Shown here piece after piece: positions 1-6,442 of a stretch of DNA of 6,442 nucleotides. This DNA comes from Firmicutes bacterium HGW-Firmicutes-10 (lineage in GTDB: Bacteria > Bacillota_I > Bacilli_A > Erysipelotrichales > Erysipelotrichaceae). The notes below the pieces were generated by a model that was not told the DNA's origin, did no database searches, and was given only the letters and a program-made list of their open reading frames with translations. Position 1 is the first letter of the stretch. The number at the start of each line of letters is the position of its first letter. The position numbers and the translations under genes are program-made. The stretch spans positions 1-6,442 of the forward strand of contig PHAF01000134.1 in assembly GCA_002841605.1 (NCBI GenBank). The letters are read 5' to 3'.

Positions 1-1701
1 ATTCCGGAATTTGCTACGGATGACCGTTCAGCCGCGAAACCGGATTTCACCGGAACAAACAATCAGATCTCCGGCGTTGATGAAGCGGACATCGTAAAGA
101 CGGATGGTTTTTACATTTACCAACTCACAAACAATCGTTTACGTATCATTCGGGCATTCCCTTTGGAAGATGCCGGACTGGTCATGGAAAAAACCTTCGA
201 GGAAAACGCCTATTATTATCAAATGTTTCTACATGATAATTATCTGGTCCTTTTGGGCAACCGCTGGGAAGCTTATCAGCCGGAAGAACCTGAAGGCGAT
301 CAAAAGCCCGATTCAGATGAAGGTGAACCGAAAACTGCCGCTCCGATTGATGGCAGAAGCATGATCTGGTGGGGGAAATCGTATCAACGCATCGTTGTTT
401 ATGATATTTCCGATCGTACAAGTATCAAAAAAGTTAAATCTCTGGAAGTCGAAGGCTATGGATTGACCGCCAGAAAAATCGATAACAAAATTGTCTTGGT
501 CACCAACAAAGGCGGCTATTGGGGCATGTACCGCGGATTTGCGGAAGACTACAGCACAAGTGATGTCAATTTGGATGACGTATTGCCTTCGTATCGCGTC
601 GATGATGAAAAAGCAAAACTGATCGATGCGACCAGTGTCAAAGTCATCGGAATTCCGGATTCGACCGATATGACCACCATCACGACACTAACCCTGGCCG
701 ATGATTTTAAAACTGAGATGGAAGTGATCATGGTAGGAGCCGCAACCGTAATGTCAACCCGTGAACATCTGTACATCGCCCATCAAAAATGGCCTCAGTA
801 CAACGAACTGACAGGAGTATTTGATGGTACTGTTATAACCGAAATTTATAAACTGAACATTGAAAACGGTGTCAAACTGTTGTCCAGCGGTAAGGTTGAC
901 GGATATTTGATCAATCAATTCGCGATGGATGAACATGATGGCAAACTGCGTGTCGCAACTACTACTCAAAAATACAAACAAAATCAAGAGTGGGAAACAG
1001 AAAATCATGTCTTCGTTCTTGATTCCAATATGAAAGAAGTCGGTCACTTAGGCAAGATTGCTACCGGCGAAAGCATTTATTCCGTCCGTTTCTTGGGCGA
1101 TCGCGTCTACATGGTCACTTTTGAACAAATTGACCCGTTCTTCGTCATCGATTTGAGCACGAACCAACCCAAGATCCTTGGCGAACTGAAGATTCCCGGA
1201 TTCTCCAATTACTTACATCCGATCGAAGGAAACCTGGTGTTCGGTATCGGTAAAGATGTCAAAGTCGAATCGGATGGGCGTCTGGTTACCGGATCATTGA
1301 AAATCTCGTTGTTTAATGTTGCTGATGAACTGAATCCAAAAGAGGTCGCCAACTTGATGATCGGCTCGGAATACACGTATTCTGAAGCGTTGTATGATCA
1401 TAAAGCCGTATTGTATGTTAAAAACAAAAATCTCTTGGCCTTTACGGTCAATGATTACAATATCGCCGTAAGCTCAGACGATAAATATTACTACACCAAT
1501 CAAGCAATCTTCGTTACCGTTGATCCTAACGGAAATCTTGTATTGAAAAACAAAGTCGAACAAAAACCAAACTCAAAAGACATTGATCCAACGATTCAAA
1601 GAATCATTCACATCGACAATTACGTATATCTGTTGTCCGATAAAATGTTCACTGTTCTTGATATTGACACCTTGGCTATCGTTAAGCAAATCAACAAATA
1701 G
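1..1701 (+). CDS. Beta-propeller domain protein (PF09826 type), 5'-truncated
   Basis: The reading frame is open from the first base, so the N-terminus, where an export signal or lipobox would be, is missing; 566 residues are visible. The family consists of probably extracytoplasmic proteins with a C-terminal beta-propeller distantly related to WD-40 repeats; its function is unknown. Visible family-like motifs are NNQISGVDEADIVKTDG (residues 20-36), a YDISD blade near residue 132, VRFLGDRVYMVTF (about 362-374) followed by IDPFFVIDL, and KIPGFSNYLHP (397-407). A Pro/Glu/Asp-rich insert at about residues 92-115 interrupts an early blade and looks like a solvent-exposed loop. A TTG at 163 is not the start because conserved sequence continues upstream of it. 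The gene ends with TAG and converges on the hydrogenase operon, with no evident functional link. Family assignment is by recognised motifs and is fairly sure; the role is unknown. Confidence 0.85.
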   Translation: MPEFATDDRSAAKPDFTGTNNQISGVDEADIVKTDGFYIYQLTNNRLRIIRAFPLEDAGLVMEKTFEENAYYYQMFLHDNYLVLLGNRWEAYQPEEPEGDQKPDSDEGEPKTAAPIDGRSMIWWGKSYQRIVVYDISDRTSIKKVKSLEVEGYGLTARKIDNKIVLVTNKGGYWGMYRGFAEDYSTSDVNLDDVLPSYRVDDEKAKLIDATSVKVIGIPDSTDMTTITTLTLADDFKTEMEVIMVGAATVMSTREHLYIAHQKWPQYNELTGVFDGTVITEIYKLNIENGVKLLSSGKVDGYLINQFAMDEHDGKLRVATTTQKYKQNQEWETENHVFVLDSNMKEVGHLGKIATGESIYSVRFLGDRVYMVTFEQIDPFFVIDLSTNQPKILGELKIPGFSNYLHPIEGNLVFGIGKDVKVESDGRLVTGSLKISLFNVADELNPKEVANLMIGSEYTYSEALYDHKAVLYVKNKNLLAFTVNDYNIAVSSDDKYYYTNQAIFVTVDPNGNLVLKNKVEQKPNSKDIDPTIQRIIHIDNYVYLLSDKMFTVLDIDTLAIVKQINK

Positions 1702-1727
1702 CACCAAAAATACAAAGCAATCAAGTA

Positions 1728-1755
1728 AAAAGCCAAGACGAACATCTTGGCTTTT
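1728..1755. terminator. Bidirectional Rho-independent terminator between convergent genes
   Basis: GCCAAGA (1732-1738) pairs with TCTTGGC (1745-1751) around a 6-base loop, CGAACA. The stem extends by four A-T pairs on each side, giving 11 bp. Read on the plus strand it is followed by TTTT; read on the minus strand it is followed by five T's (1727-1731 complement). It lies 26 bases after the stop of the beta-propeller gene and just beyond the stop of the hydrogenase gene, so it can end transcripts from both sides. Nothing else is seen in the 60-base gap. Confidence 0.85.
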
Positions 1756-1761
1756 GCTATG

Positions 1762-3510
1762 CTATTTAAATCTCTTCTTGGGTGTATAATGCGTATGCAG
1801 CAATTTGTGCGACACGTGACCGCATGGTTCGTGCAAGAAATTCTCATACAGGGCTAAGATCTGAGTGTTCTTGTGGGATTGGCGAACCGGACGGGCCTCA
1901 TCTTCGGCATATATTGCTTTTGCACGCAATTTGAGCCACTGATTATTCGGATACTTGTTGCGGATATTCGCATTGACGATCGACTGTCCGCCGCCATTGA
2001 TACAGCCACCCGGACAACCCATGATTTCGATGAAATGATAGGGCGATTTACCGTTTCGGATGTCATCCAATAACGGCTTAGCCAAGACCATGCTGTGTGC
2101 GACCGCGACATTGATATTGACCCCATCAACGGTAATGGTTGCTTCTTTGATCCCGTGAATACCACGAACAGCTTCAAATTTGACATCATCAAGCTCTTGA
2201 TTGGTCAGTTTGACATAAACCGTACGCAAAGCAGCTTCCATAACGCCTCCGGTAACACCGAAGATCGCACCGGCACCCGTATATTCACCAAACATGTCCT
2301 GATCGTACTCTTCATCATCGAGATAAGCAAAATCAATACCATAAAGTTTGATCAAACGGCCAAGCTCACGAGTCGTTAACACGGCATCGACATCTTTCAT
2401 ACCGTTTTTAATCATCTCTTTGCGCTCTTTCTCATCTTTTTTAGCAATACATGGCATGATCGAAACGACATACATATCCTTTGGATCGATACCCTTGGTT
2501 TCTGCATAATAGGACTTCAAAATCGCACCAAACATCATGTGCGGAGATTTGCACGTTGAAAGGTTTGGTATTAAGTCAGGGTATTCAAATTCAAGATAAC
2601 GAACCCATCCCGGTGAACACGAAGTGATCATCGGTAAGGTACCCTTTTCACTGAAACGATGCAGGAACTCCGTACCTTCTTCCATGATTGTCAAGTCAGC
2701 CGCATAGTTGGTATCGTATACTTTCGCAAAACCGATGCGACGCAATGCCGCAACCATTTTTCCCGTTACTCTAGAACCAATAGGCATGCCGAATTCTTCG
2801 CCCAAAGAAGCTCTGATAGCCGGAGCTGTCTGAACGATGACATGTTTTTTCGGATCACTCAATGCCTGAACGACTTCATGAATTTCTTCTTTTTCAGACA
2901 AAGCACCGACCGGACAGACATTGATGCACTGACCGCATTGCATGCAGTTGACATTGGCGAAACTCTTATCCAAAACAGGACCGACTTTGGTTTTAAAACC
3001 GCGGTCCATATAGCCCAAAATCCCAAGACCTTGTACATTCTTGCATGTTTCAACGCAACGTCCGCATAAAATACATTTCGATGTATCCCGCACGATACCG
3101 TTGGCAACATCATCATACGTTATGGCTGTACGTTCCCCTTGATACTTCACATCGCGAATACCCAAGTTGTCGGCCAAGGATTGCAGTTCACAGTTTTTGT
3201 TTCGAATGCAGGACAAACAATCTTTGGAGTGATTCGATAAAATGAGGCTGACCGTGTTTTTGCGTGCTTCGATTGCGCGGGCAGAGTGAGTAAGAACTTC
3301 CATGCCCTCATTGACCGGATATACACAAGCAGCACCCAACGTTCTCGAACCTTTGACTTCTACCGTACAAACACGGCATGCGCCGGTTTCTGTACAGTCT
3401 TTCAGATAGCACAACGTCGGAATATTGATTCCGGCTTTTTGGGCTGCAGCCAATATGGTAGATCCCGGTTCAACCGTTACCGGTATATTGTTAATTTTTA
3501 AATTGATCAT
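1762..3510 (-). CDS. hydA: [FeFe] hydrogenase catalytic subunit (HydA / HndD type)
   Basis: Reduces protons to H2, or the reverse, at the H-cluster; a cytoplasmic subunit of an NAD(P)H-linked hydrogenase complex. The 582 residues match C. pasteurianum CpI almost position for position. The N-terminal [2Fe-2S] domain has C34, C45, C48 and C62. The His-ligated [4Fe-4S] site has H94, C98, C101 and C107. Two ferredoxin clusters use C146/149/152/156 and C189/192/195/199. H-cluster motifs are L1 TSCSPGW (C298, S299), L2 MPCIAKKDE (C354) and L3 EIMGCPGGCINGGG (C499, C503). A C-terminal small-subunit-like tail covers about 520-575, with no extra C-terminal cluster domain. L1 differs from the usual TSCCPGW (see findings). 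The ATG at 3510 has a perfect AGGAGGT site 5 bases upstream. It follows the flavoprotein gene by 10 bases and ends at the shared terminator. Identity is very sure; which electron carrier it uses is inferred from the neighbours. Confidence 0.97.
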   Translation of the reverse strand: MINLKINNIPVTVEPGSTILAAAQKAGINIPTLCYLKDCTETGACRVCTVEVKGSRTLGAACVYPVNEGMEVLTHSARAIEARKNTVSLILSNHSKDCLSCIRNKNCELQSLADNLGIRDVKYQGERTAITYDDVANGIVRDTSKCILCGRCVETCKNVQGLGILGYMDRGFKTKVGPVLDKSFANVNCMQCGQCINVCPVGALSEKEEIHEVVQALSDPKKHVIVQTAPAIRASLGEEFGMPIGSRVTGKMVAALRRIGFAKVYDTNYAADLTIMEEGTEFLHRFSEKGTLPMITSCSPGWVRYLEFEYPDLIPNLSTCKSPHMMFGAILKSYYAETKGIDPKDMYVVSIMPCIAKKDEKERKEMIKNGMKDVDAVLTTRELGRLIKLYGIDFAYLDDEEYDQDMFGEYTGAGAIFGVTGGVMEAALRTVYVKLTNQELDDVKFEAVRGIHGIKEATITVDGVNINVAVAHSMVLAKPLLDDIRNGKSPYHFIEIMGCPGGCINGGGQSIVNANIRNKYPNNQWLKLRAKAIYAEDEARPVRQSHKNTQILALYENFLHEPCGHVSHKLLHTHYTPKKRFK

Positions 3511-3515
3511 TGTTT

Positions 3516-3522
3516 ACCTCCT
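3516..3522 (-). promoter_or_regulatory. Ribosome binding site of the hydrogenase gene, overlapping the upstream stop
   Basis: The minus strand reads AGGAGGT five bases before the ATG at 3510. Its first two bases are also the last two of the TAG stop of the flavoprotein gene (3521-3523), so termination of one gene places ribosomes on the start signal of the next. Confidence 0.85.
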
Positions 3523-5311
3523 AAACCCTGACAACGGCATCGAAACGGCAAGCTGTCATACAAGCACCGCATTTAATGCACTTGCTAGGATCGATGACAT
3601 ACGGTTCTTTTCCAGGAACCCCGGAAATCGCACCGGTCGGACACTGCTTAGCACATAAAGAACATTTACGGCACTTGTCTGCAATGATCGAATACGTCAG
3701 CAAGGATTTACAAACGCCCGACGGACATTTCTTTTTGACCACATGCGCTAAATACTCATCTCTAAACAAACGTAAGGTCGACAGAACCGGATTTGGAGCT
3801 GTCTGACCCAGACCGCACAAGGATGTTTCTTTGATCTTATCAGCCAAATCTTCCATATCATGCAATGTCTGTAAAGAACCCCTGCCTTCACACACATCAT
3901 TCAGCATTTCCAGCAAGCGCTTGGTTCCGACACGGCACGGCGTACATTTTCCGCAGGATTCATCGACGATGAAATCCATATAGAAACGGGCAACGTCAAC
4001 GATACAGTTGTCTTCATCCAAGACGATCATACCGCCTGAACCCATCATTGAACCCAAAGCTACCAGATTGTCAAAGTCGATGGGTGTATCCAAATCTCTT
4101 TCCGTCAGACATCCGCCGGAAGGACCGCCGGTTTGAACAGCTTTAAAATTCTTATTTCCCGGACAACCGCCGCCGATTTCATAAATGACTTCGCGCAGCG
4201 TCGTACCCATCGGAATCTCAACTAAACCGGTATTGACGATTTTCCCGCCTAAAGCAAATACTTTGGTACCTTTAGACTTTTCCGTACCAATCGACGCGAA
4301 CCAGTCCGCACCTTTTAACAGGATAACCGGAACATTGGCAAAGGTCTCAACGTTATTGATAATCGTTGGTTTCCCCCATACTCCGCTGATTGCCGGAAAC
4401 GGCGGTTTAGGCATCGGCATTCCGCGTTTTCCTTCAATCGAAGCAATAAGTGCAGTTTCCTCACCACACACAAACGCACCGGCACCCAAACGGATTTCAA
4501 TATCAAAATCGAATTTCGATCCTAGTATTTTTTTACCTAATAAACCATAATTCTTTGCCTGTTCGATGGCAATTTCCAAACGCTCTACCGCGATCGGATA
4601 TTCTGCACGGATATAAACATACCCATGATTTGCGCCAATCGCATAGCCGGCGATTGCCATGGCTTCCAATACGGCATGAGGATCCCCTTCAAGGATAGAA
4701 CGGTCCATAAACGCCCCCGGATCGCCTTCATCCGCATTACATATGACATATTTCTGACCTTTGGGCTGGTTTGCGGCAAACTGCCATTTCAAACCGGTCG
4801 GAAATCCGCCGCCGCCACGACCGCGTAATCCGGACTTTTTGATTTCGTCAATGACTTCCTGCGGTTTCATGGATTCGAGCGCTTTGCCTAAAGCCATATA
4901 GCCGTCCTGAGCGATATACTCATCGATATCTTCCGGATTGATCACACCACAGTTTTTAAGTGCAATGCGCATCTGCTTGGCATAGAAACGGATTTTGTCG
5001 ATATCAAATACTTTTTCCTTGGTTTCTTCATCGATATCCGAAAGTTCCAACCGTTTGACCGGTCGGCCTTTGTACAAATGTTCTACAACGATTTCTTCAA
5101 CATCGCTTGGCAGTACGTGACAGTAAAATGTCTTGTCCGGATGAATGGCAACGATCGGACCTTTTTGACACAAGCCAAAACAGCCGGTTTTGATTACTTT
5201 TACTTCATCCTGCAAGTCAAACTGACGGACATAACTGCGAAATTTCTCAACGATGACATCCGACTGTGAGGAAGTACATCCGGTACCGGCACAGACTAAA
5301 ACGTGACCGAT
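3521..5311 (-). CDS. hndC: NADH-binding flavoprotein subunit of [FeFe] hydrogenase (HndC / HydB / NuoF type); start uncertain
   Basis: Oxidises or reduces NAD(P)H through FMN and passes electrons to the hydrogenase subunit. Counted from an ATC at 5311 the product has 596 residues. The N-terminal thioredoxin-like [2Fe-2S] domain has C7, C12, C44 and C48 (VLVCAGTGC, then TGCFGLC). The NuoF core has GLRGRGGGGFPTG (from 161) and NADEGDPGAF (from 192) for FMN/NADH. A [4Fe-4S] site follows at C453, C456, C459 and C499 (ESCGKCTPCR, SLCGLGQ). The C-terminal 2[4Fe-4S] ferredoxin domain has C547/550/553/557 and C578/581/584/588. C474, H523, C529 and C534 could form the zinc site I recall from T. maritima HydB. 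No ATG, GTG or TTG in this frame precedes a TTG at 5215, which lacks a good binding site and would remove C7 and C12. A TAA lies immediately upstream of the ATC. I therefore give the ATC as the probable 5' boundary; function is sure, start is not. Confidence 0.9.
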   Translation of the reverse strand: MGHVLVCAGTGCTSSQSDVIVEKFRSYVRQFDLQDEVKVIKTGCFGLCQKGPIVAIHPDKTFYCHVLPSDVEEIVVEHLYKGRPVKRLELSDIDEETKEKVFDIDKIRFYAKQMRIALKNCGVINPEDIDEYIAQDGYMALGKALESMKPQEVIDEIKKSGLRGRGGGGFPTGLKWQFAANQPKGQKYVICNADEGDPGAFMDRSILEGDPHAVLEAMAIAGYAIGANHGYVYIRAEYPIAVERLEIAIEQAKNYGLLGKKILGSKFDFDIEIRLGAGAFVCGEETALIASIEGKRGMPMPKPPFPAISGVWGKPTIINNVETFANVPVILLKGADWFASIGTEKSKGTKVFALGGKIVNTGLVEIPMGTTLREVIYEIGGGCPGNKNFKAVQTGGPSGGCLTERDLDTPIDFDNLVALGSMMGSGGMIVLDEDNCIVDVARFYMDFIVDESCGKCTPCRVGTKRLLEMLNDVCEGRGSLQTLHDMEDLADKIKETSLCGLGQTAPNPVLSTLRLFRDEYLAHVVKKKCPSGVCKSLLTYSIIADKCRKCSLCAKQCPTGAISGVPGKEPYVIDPSKCIKCGACMTACRFDAVVRV

Positions 5312-5643
5312 TTAACCTTACCCTTACCGATGTGCTCTTCCAAAATCTCAATGGCTTTTTTAGCATCAACCAATACATACGTCGTTTTGTCTCCTTGCGG
5401 TCCAAAAACTTCTACGATCGGTTCCAATGTGCACATGCCAATACATCCGGTTTGCGTGACTGTTACCGGATAGTTGTTTTTTGCGGCTTCTTCAACCAAC
5501 GCTGTCAATACCGGACGTGCACCTGCTGCAATACCGCAGGTAGCCATACCTACGACAATGCGATATTCCTGATTACCCTCGCGCATACTGACGCGTTTTT
5601 TCGCCTCATCACGAATGCGCTGTAAATCGCTCAATGATTTCAT
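5296..5643 (-). CDS. hndB: HndB-type thioredoxin-like [2Fe-2S] ferredoxin subunit
   Basis: A 115-residue protein of the thioredoxin-like ferredoxin fold, found as a small subunit in HndABCD-type NADP(H)-linked hydrogenases and in related operons; it is thought to carry or relay electrons inside the complex. Visible motifs are VVGMATCGIAAGARP (C36) and TQTGCIGMC (C69 and C73), followed by an EPIV segment and a typical alpha/beta C-terminus. Only three cysteines fall in the cluster region, which fits what I recall of HndB but is one short of a classical four-Cys [2Fe-2S] site. The opening MKSLSDLQRIRDEAKKR is typical of the family and the ATG has a strong GGGAGG site, so the start is well supported. 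It overlaps the ATPase gene by 35 bases upstream and the probable flavoprotein start by 16 bases downstream. Confidence 0.9.
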   Translation of the reverse strand: MKSLSDLQRIRDEAKKRVSMREGNQEYRIVVGMATCGIAAGARPVLTALVEEAAKNNYPVTVTQTGCIGMCTLEPIVEVFGPQGDKTTYVLVDAKKAIEILEEHIGKGKVKSVTF

Positions 5644-6199
5644 AACTTTCCTCCCTTAAATATGGTGTTATTTGATCTGCTACATAGTCTCTTAACTGAA
5701 TCAGAACCGCAGAATCATGACATAGCTCACGGTCCCCGATGGCATTAATGATCTCATCGCTGTCAATGACAACTTTCTGATCATCAAAGTCGAAATTAAA
5801 TATCAGTCGCCCCAAAGGGAATGCATGGAAACATTCCATCCACGTTTGTGCCAAATCTCCCCAAGGCGGTGTATCCATATGGCTTCTTTTCATTTTGGCT
5901 ATGACTTCCGTCTTTTGCCAAGGTGTCGAAGTAATTGAAAATTCCCCGTCGCACATCGTACATGTCATTTTCAGCAAAGGTAATCCCAAACCGAACTTAC
6001 GGGTCGTCCGTGTGGTAAAGAAAGGATCTAAAACCTTATCCAACACATCCGCCCTCATACCGATTCCGTTATCTATCACCGTAAATCCACAAATATCTTC
6101 ATTCTTTTTACAAAATACATTGACAGTGATTGAATTTGCTTCAGCTCGGATGGAGTTATGTACGATGTCGAGTATATGCATAGCTAGTTCTTGCATCAT
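5609..6199 (-). CDS. Stand-alone GHKL/HATPase ATP-binding protein of the hydrogenase operon
   Basis: A 196-residue protein with a histidine-kinase-like ATPase fold. The N-box is HNSIRAEAN (N15), G1 is DNGIGM (43-48), an F-box-like DPFFTTR covers 58-64, and G2 is KFGLGLPL (68-75). There is no dimerisation/phospho-acceptor histidine domain, sensor or membrane segment, so it is not a complete sensor kinase. It could be an anti-sigma-like or Ser/Thr kinase, or an ATP-driven switch. Residues from about 108 to 196 form a C-terminal part starting KRSHMDTPPWGDLAQT that I recognise only as typical of ATP-binding proteins beside [FeFe] hydrogenase genes. The first ATG overlaps the PHP stop as ATGA and has GGGGTGA six bases upstream; a second ATG follows directly. 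The function in the operon is unknown; ATP binding is well supported by motifs. Confidence 0.85.
   Translation of the reverse strand: MMQELAMHILDIVHNSIRAEANSITVNVFCKKNEDICGFTVIDNGIGMRADVLDKVLDPFFTTRTTRKFGLGLPLLKMTCTMCDGEFSITSTPWQKTEVIAKMKRSHMDTPPWGDLAQTWMECFHAFPLGRLIFNFDFDDQKVVIDSDEIINAIGDRELCHDSAVLIQLRDYVADQITPYLREESYEIIERFTAHS
5650..5655 (-). promoter_or_regulatory. Ribosome binding site of hndB, inside the upstream gene
   Basis: The minus strand reads GGGAGG six bases before the ATG at 5643. The site is wholly inside the coding sequence of the preceding ATPase gene, and it decides the hndB start despite the 35-base gene overlap. Confidence 0.8.
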
Positions 6200-6442
6200 G
6201 TGCGTTCACCCCAAAAATCCTTCCATTGTTTACTGGTTATATAAAAATCTCTTTCGTTGATATCAATGAGCTGATGAGCATCGGAATTGAAGAAAAATAA
6301 CATATTTTCAAATCGCGGATGCGTTTTGATCAGTTCAATCGTGTGTTTCTGATCGGTTACCTCGATGCCACTGATCGCGATGTCTTCGGGAATAAAGCCT
6401 AATTGCCGAATGACACCATGACTTTTTGAGATAGCATGAGCA
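6196..6442 (-). CDS. PHP-domain protein, C-terminal 81 residues only
   Basis: The frame enters from the right edge and ends at TGA (6198-6196), which overlaps the next ATG. The visible segment begins AHAISKSHGVIRQLGFIPED and contains FFFNSDAHQL near residues 50-58. His2 and the SDAH motif (D54, H56) look like the late metal-binding motifs of the PHP (polymerase and histidinol phosphatase) fold, a metal-dependent phosphoesterase family. The LGFIPED and SDAH spacing resembles PHP proteins that accompany [FeFe] hydrogenase operons. The substrate is unknown. The N-terminal metal-binding motifs, the start and any promoter are outside the window. Family assignment is good from the motifs but rests on a fragment. 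Confidence 0.8.
   Translation of the reverse strand, partial: AHAISKSHGVIRQLGFIPEDIAISGIEVTDQKHTIELIKTHPRFENMLFFFNSDAHQLIDINERDFYITSKQWKDFWGERT
6206..6212 (-). promoter_or_regulatory. Ribosome binding site of the ATPase gene
   Basis: The minus strand reads GGGGTGA six bases before the ATG at 6199, which favours the first of two consecutive ATG codons. The site lies inside the end of the PHP gene, consistent with coupled translation through the ATGA overlap. Confidence 0.7.

Noticed and set aside
1..10. Palindrome ATTCCGGAAT at the left edge
   Set aside because: It lies inside coding sequence and is explained by codon choice; no partner repeat or regulatory context.
754..1047. 97-codon open frame on the minus strand
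   Set aside because: Opposite a well-supported beta-propeller coding region; no sign of an independent gene.
163..1701. Beta-propeller gene starting at TTG 163
   Set aside because: The same frame is open to base 1 and encodes the conserved GVDEADIVKTDG motif before this codon, so the gene is truncated by the window edge.
2659..3069. 136-codon open frame on the plus strand
   Set aside because: It lies wholly antisense to conserved hydA coding sequence, and its translation shows no recognisable motif or good ribosome binding site.
4185..4550. 121-codon open frame on the plus strand
   Set aside because: Antisense shadow of the NuoF-like core, where strong protein conservation explains the sequence.
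5215..5311. hndB-hndC as a simple frameshift-broken single gene
   Set aside because: Homologues are normally two separate proteins, both are complete here, and the overlap contains no convincing slippery heptamer; kept only as a minor alternative.
5266..5625. 119-codon open frame on the plus strand
   Set aside because: Antisense to hndB and the hndC start; no family resemblance.
5895..6260. 121-codon open frame on the plus strand
   Set aside because: Antisense to the ATPase and PHP coding regions; no motif seen.

Overview
The window is an ordinary-looking piece of a chromosome from an anaerobic, probably fermentative bacterium. Gene order, strong AGGAGG-type ribosome binding sites and gene families point to a Firmicutes-type organism (Clostridia, Erysipelotrichia or a relative). 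This is inference from style and content; no marker gene fixes the taxon. TGA is used as a stop, so the standard bacterial code applies.

Layout: positions 1-1701 (+) hold the 3' part of a gene for a probably exported beta-propeller protein of the Beta_propel (PF09826) type. A short gap, 1702-1761, contains a bidirectional terminator hairpin between convergent genes. From the right edge back to 1762, all on the minus strand, runs a tightly packed hydrogenase operon. In transcription order it has the C-terminal end of a PHP-domain protein, a free-standing GHKL/HATPase ATP-binding protein, an HndB-type [2Fe-2S] protein, an HndC/HydB/NuoF-type flavoprotein, and an HndD/HydA-type [FeFe] hydrogenase. 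Neighbouring genes overlap by 4, 35 and about 16 bases, or are 10 bases apart, so they are almost surely cotranscribed and translationally coupled. The promoter lies outside the window.

Together the HndB, HndC and HndD proteins form most of a soluble NAD(P)H-linked, possibly electron-bifurcating, [FeFe] hydrogenase. HndC carries the FMN and NAD(H) site and a chain of iron-sulfur clusters. HydA carries the H-cluster and a CpI-like F-domain of accessory clusters. The HydC/NuoE (24 kDa) partner normally found in such complexes is not in the window and may lie upstream. The PHP and ATPase genes are a recurrent but poorly understood accompaniment of these operons.

Three points deserve a second look. 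The flavoprotein gene has no canonical start codon that would include its conserved N-terminal iron-sulfur domain; an ATC codon sits exactly where the start should be. The hydrogenase L1 motif reads TSCSPGW instead of TSCCPGW, placing Ser at a position that is a cluster ligand in CpI. The PHP/ATPase pair is an uncharacterised possible regulatory or maturation module. I saw no mobile elements, CRISPR arrays, tRNA or rRNA genes.
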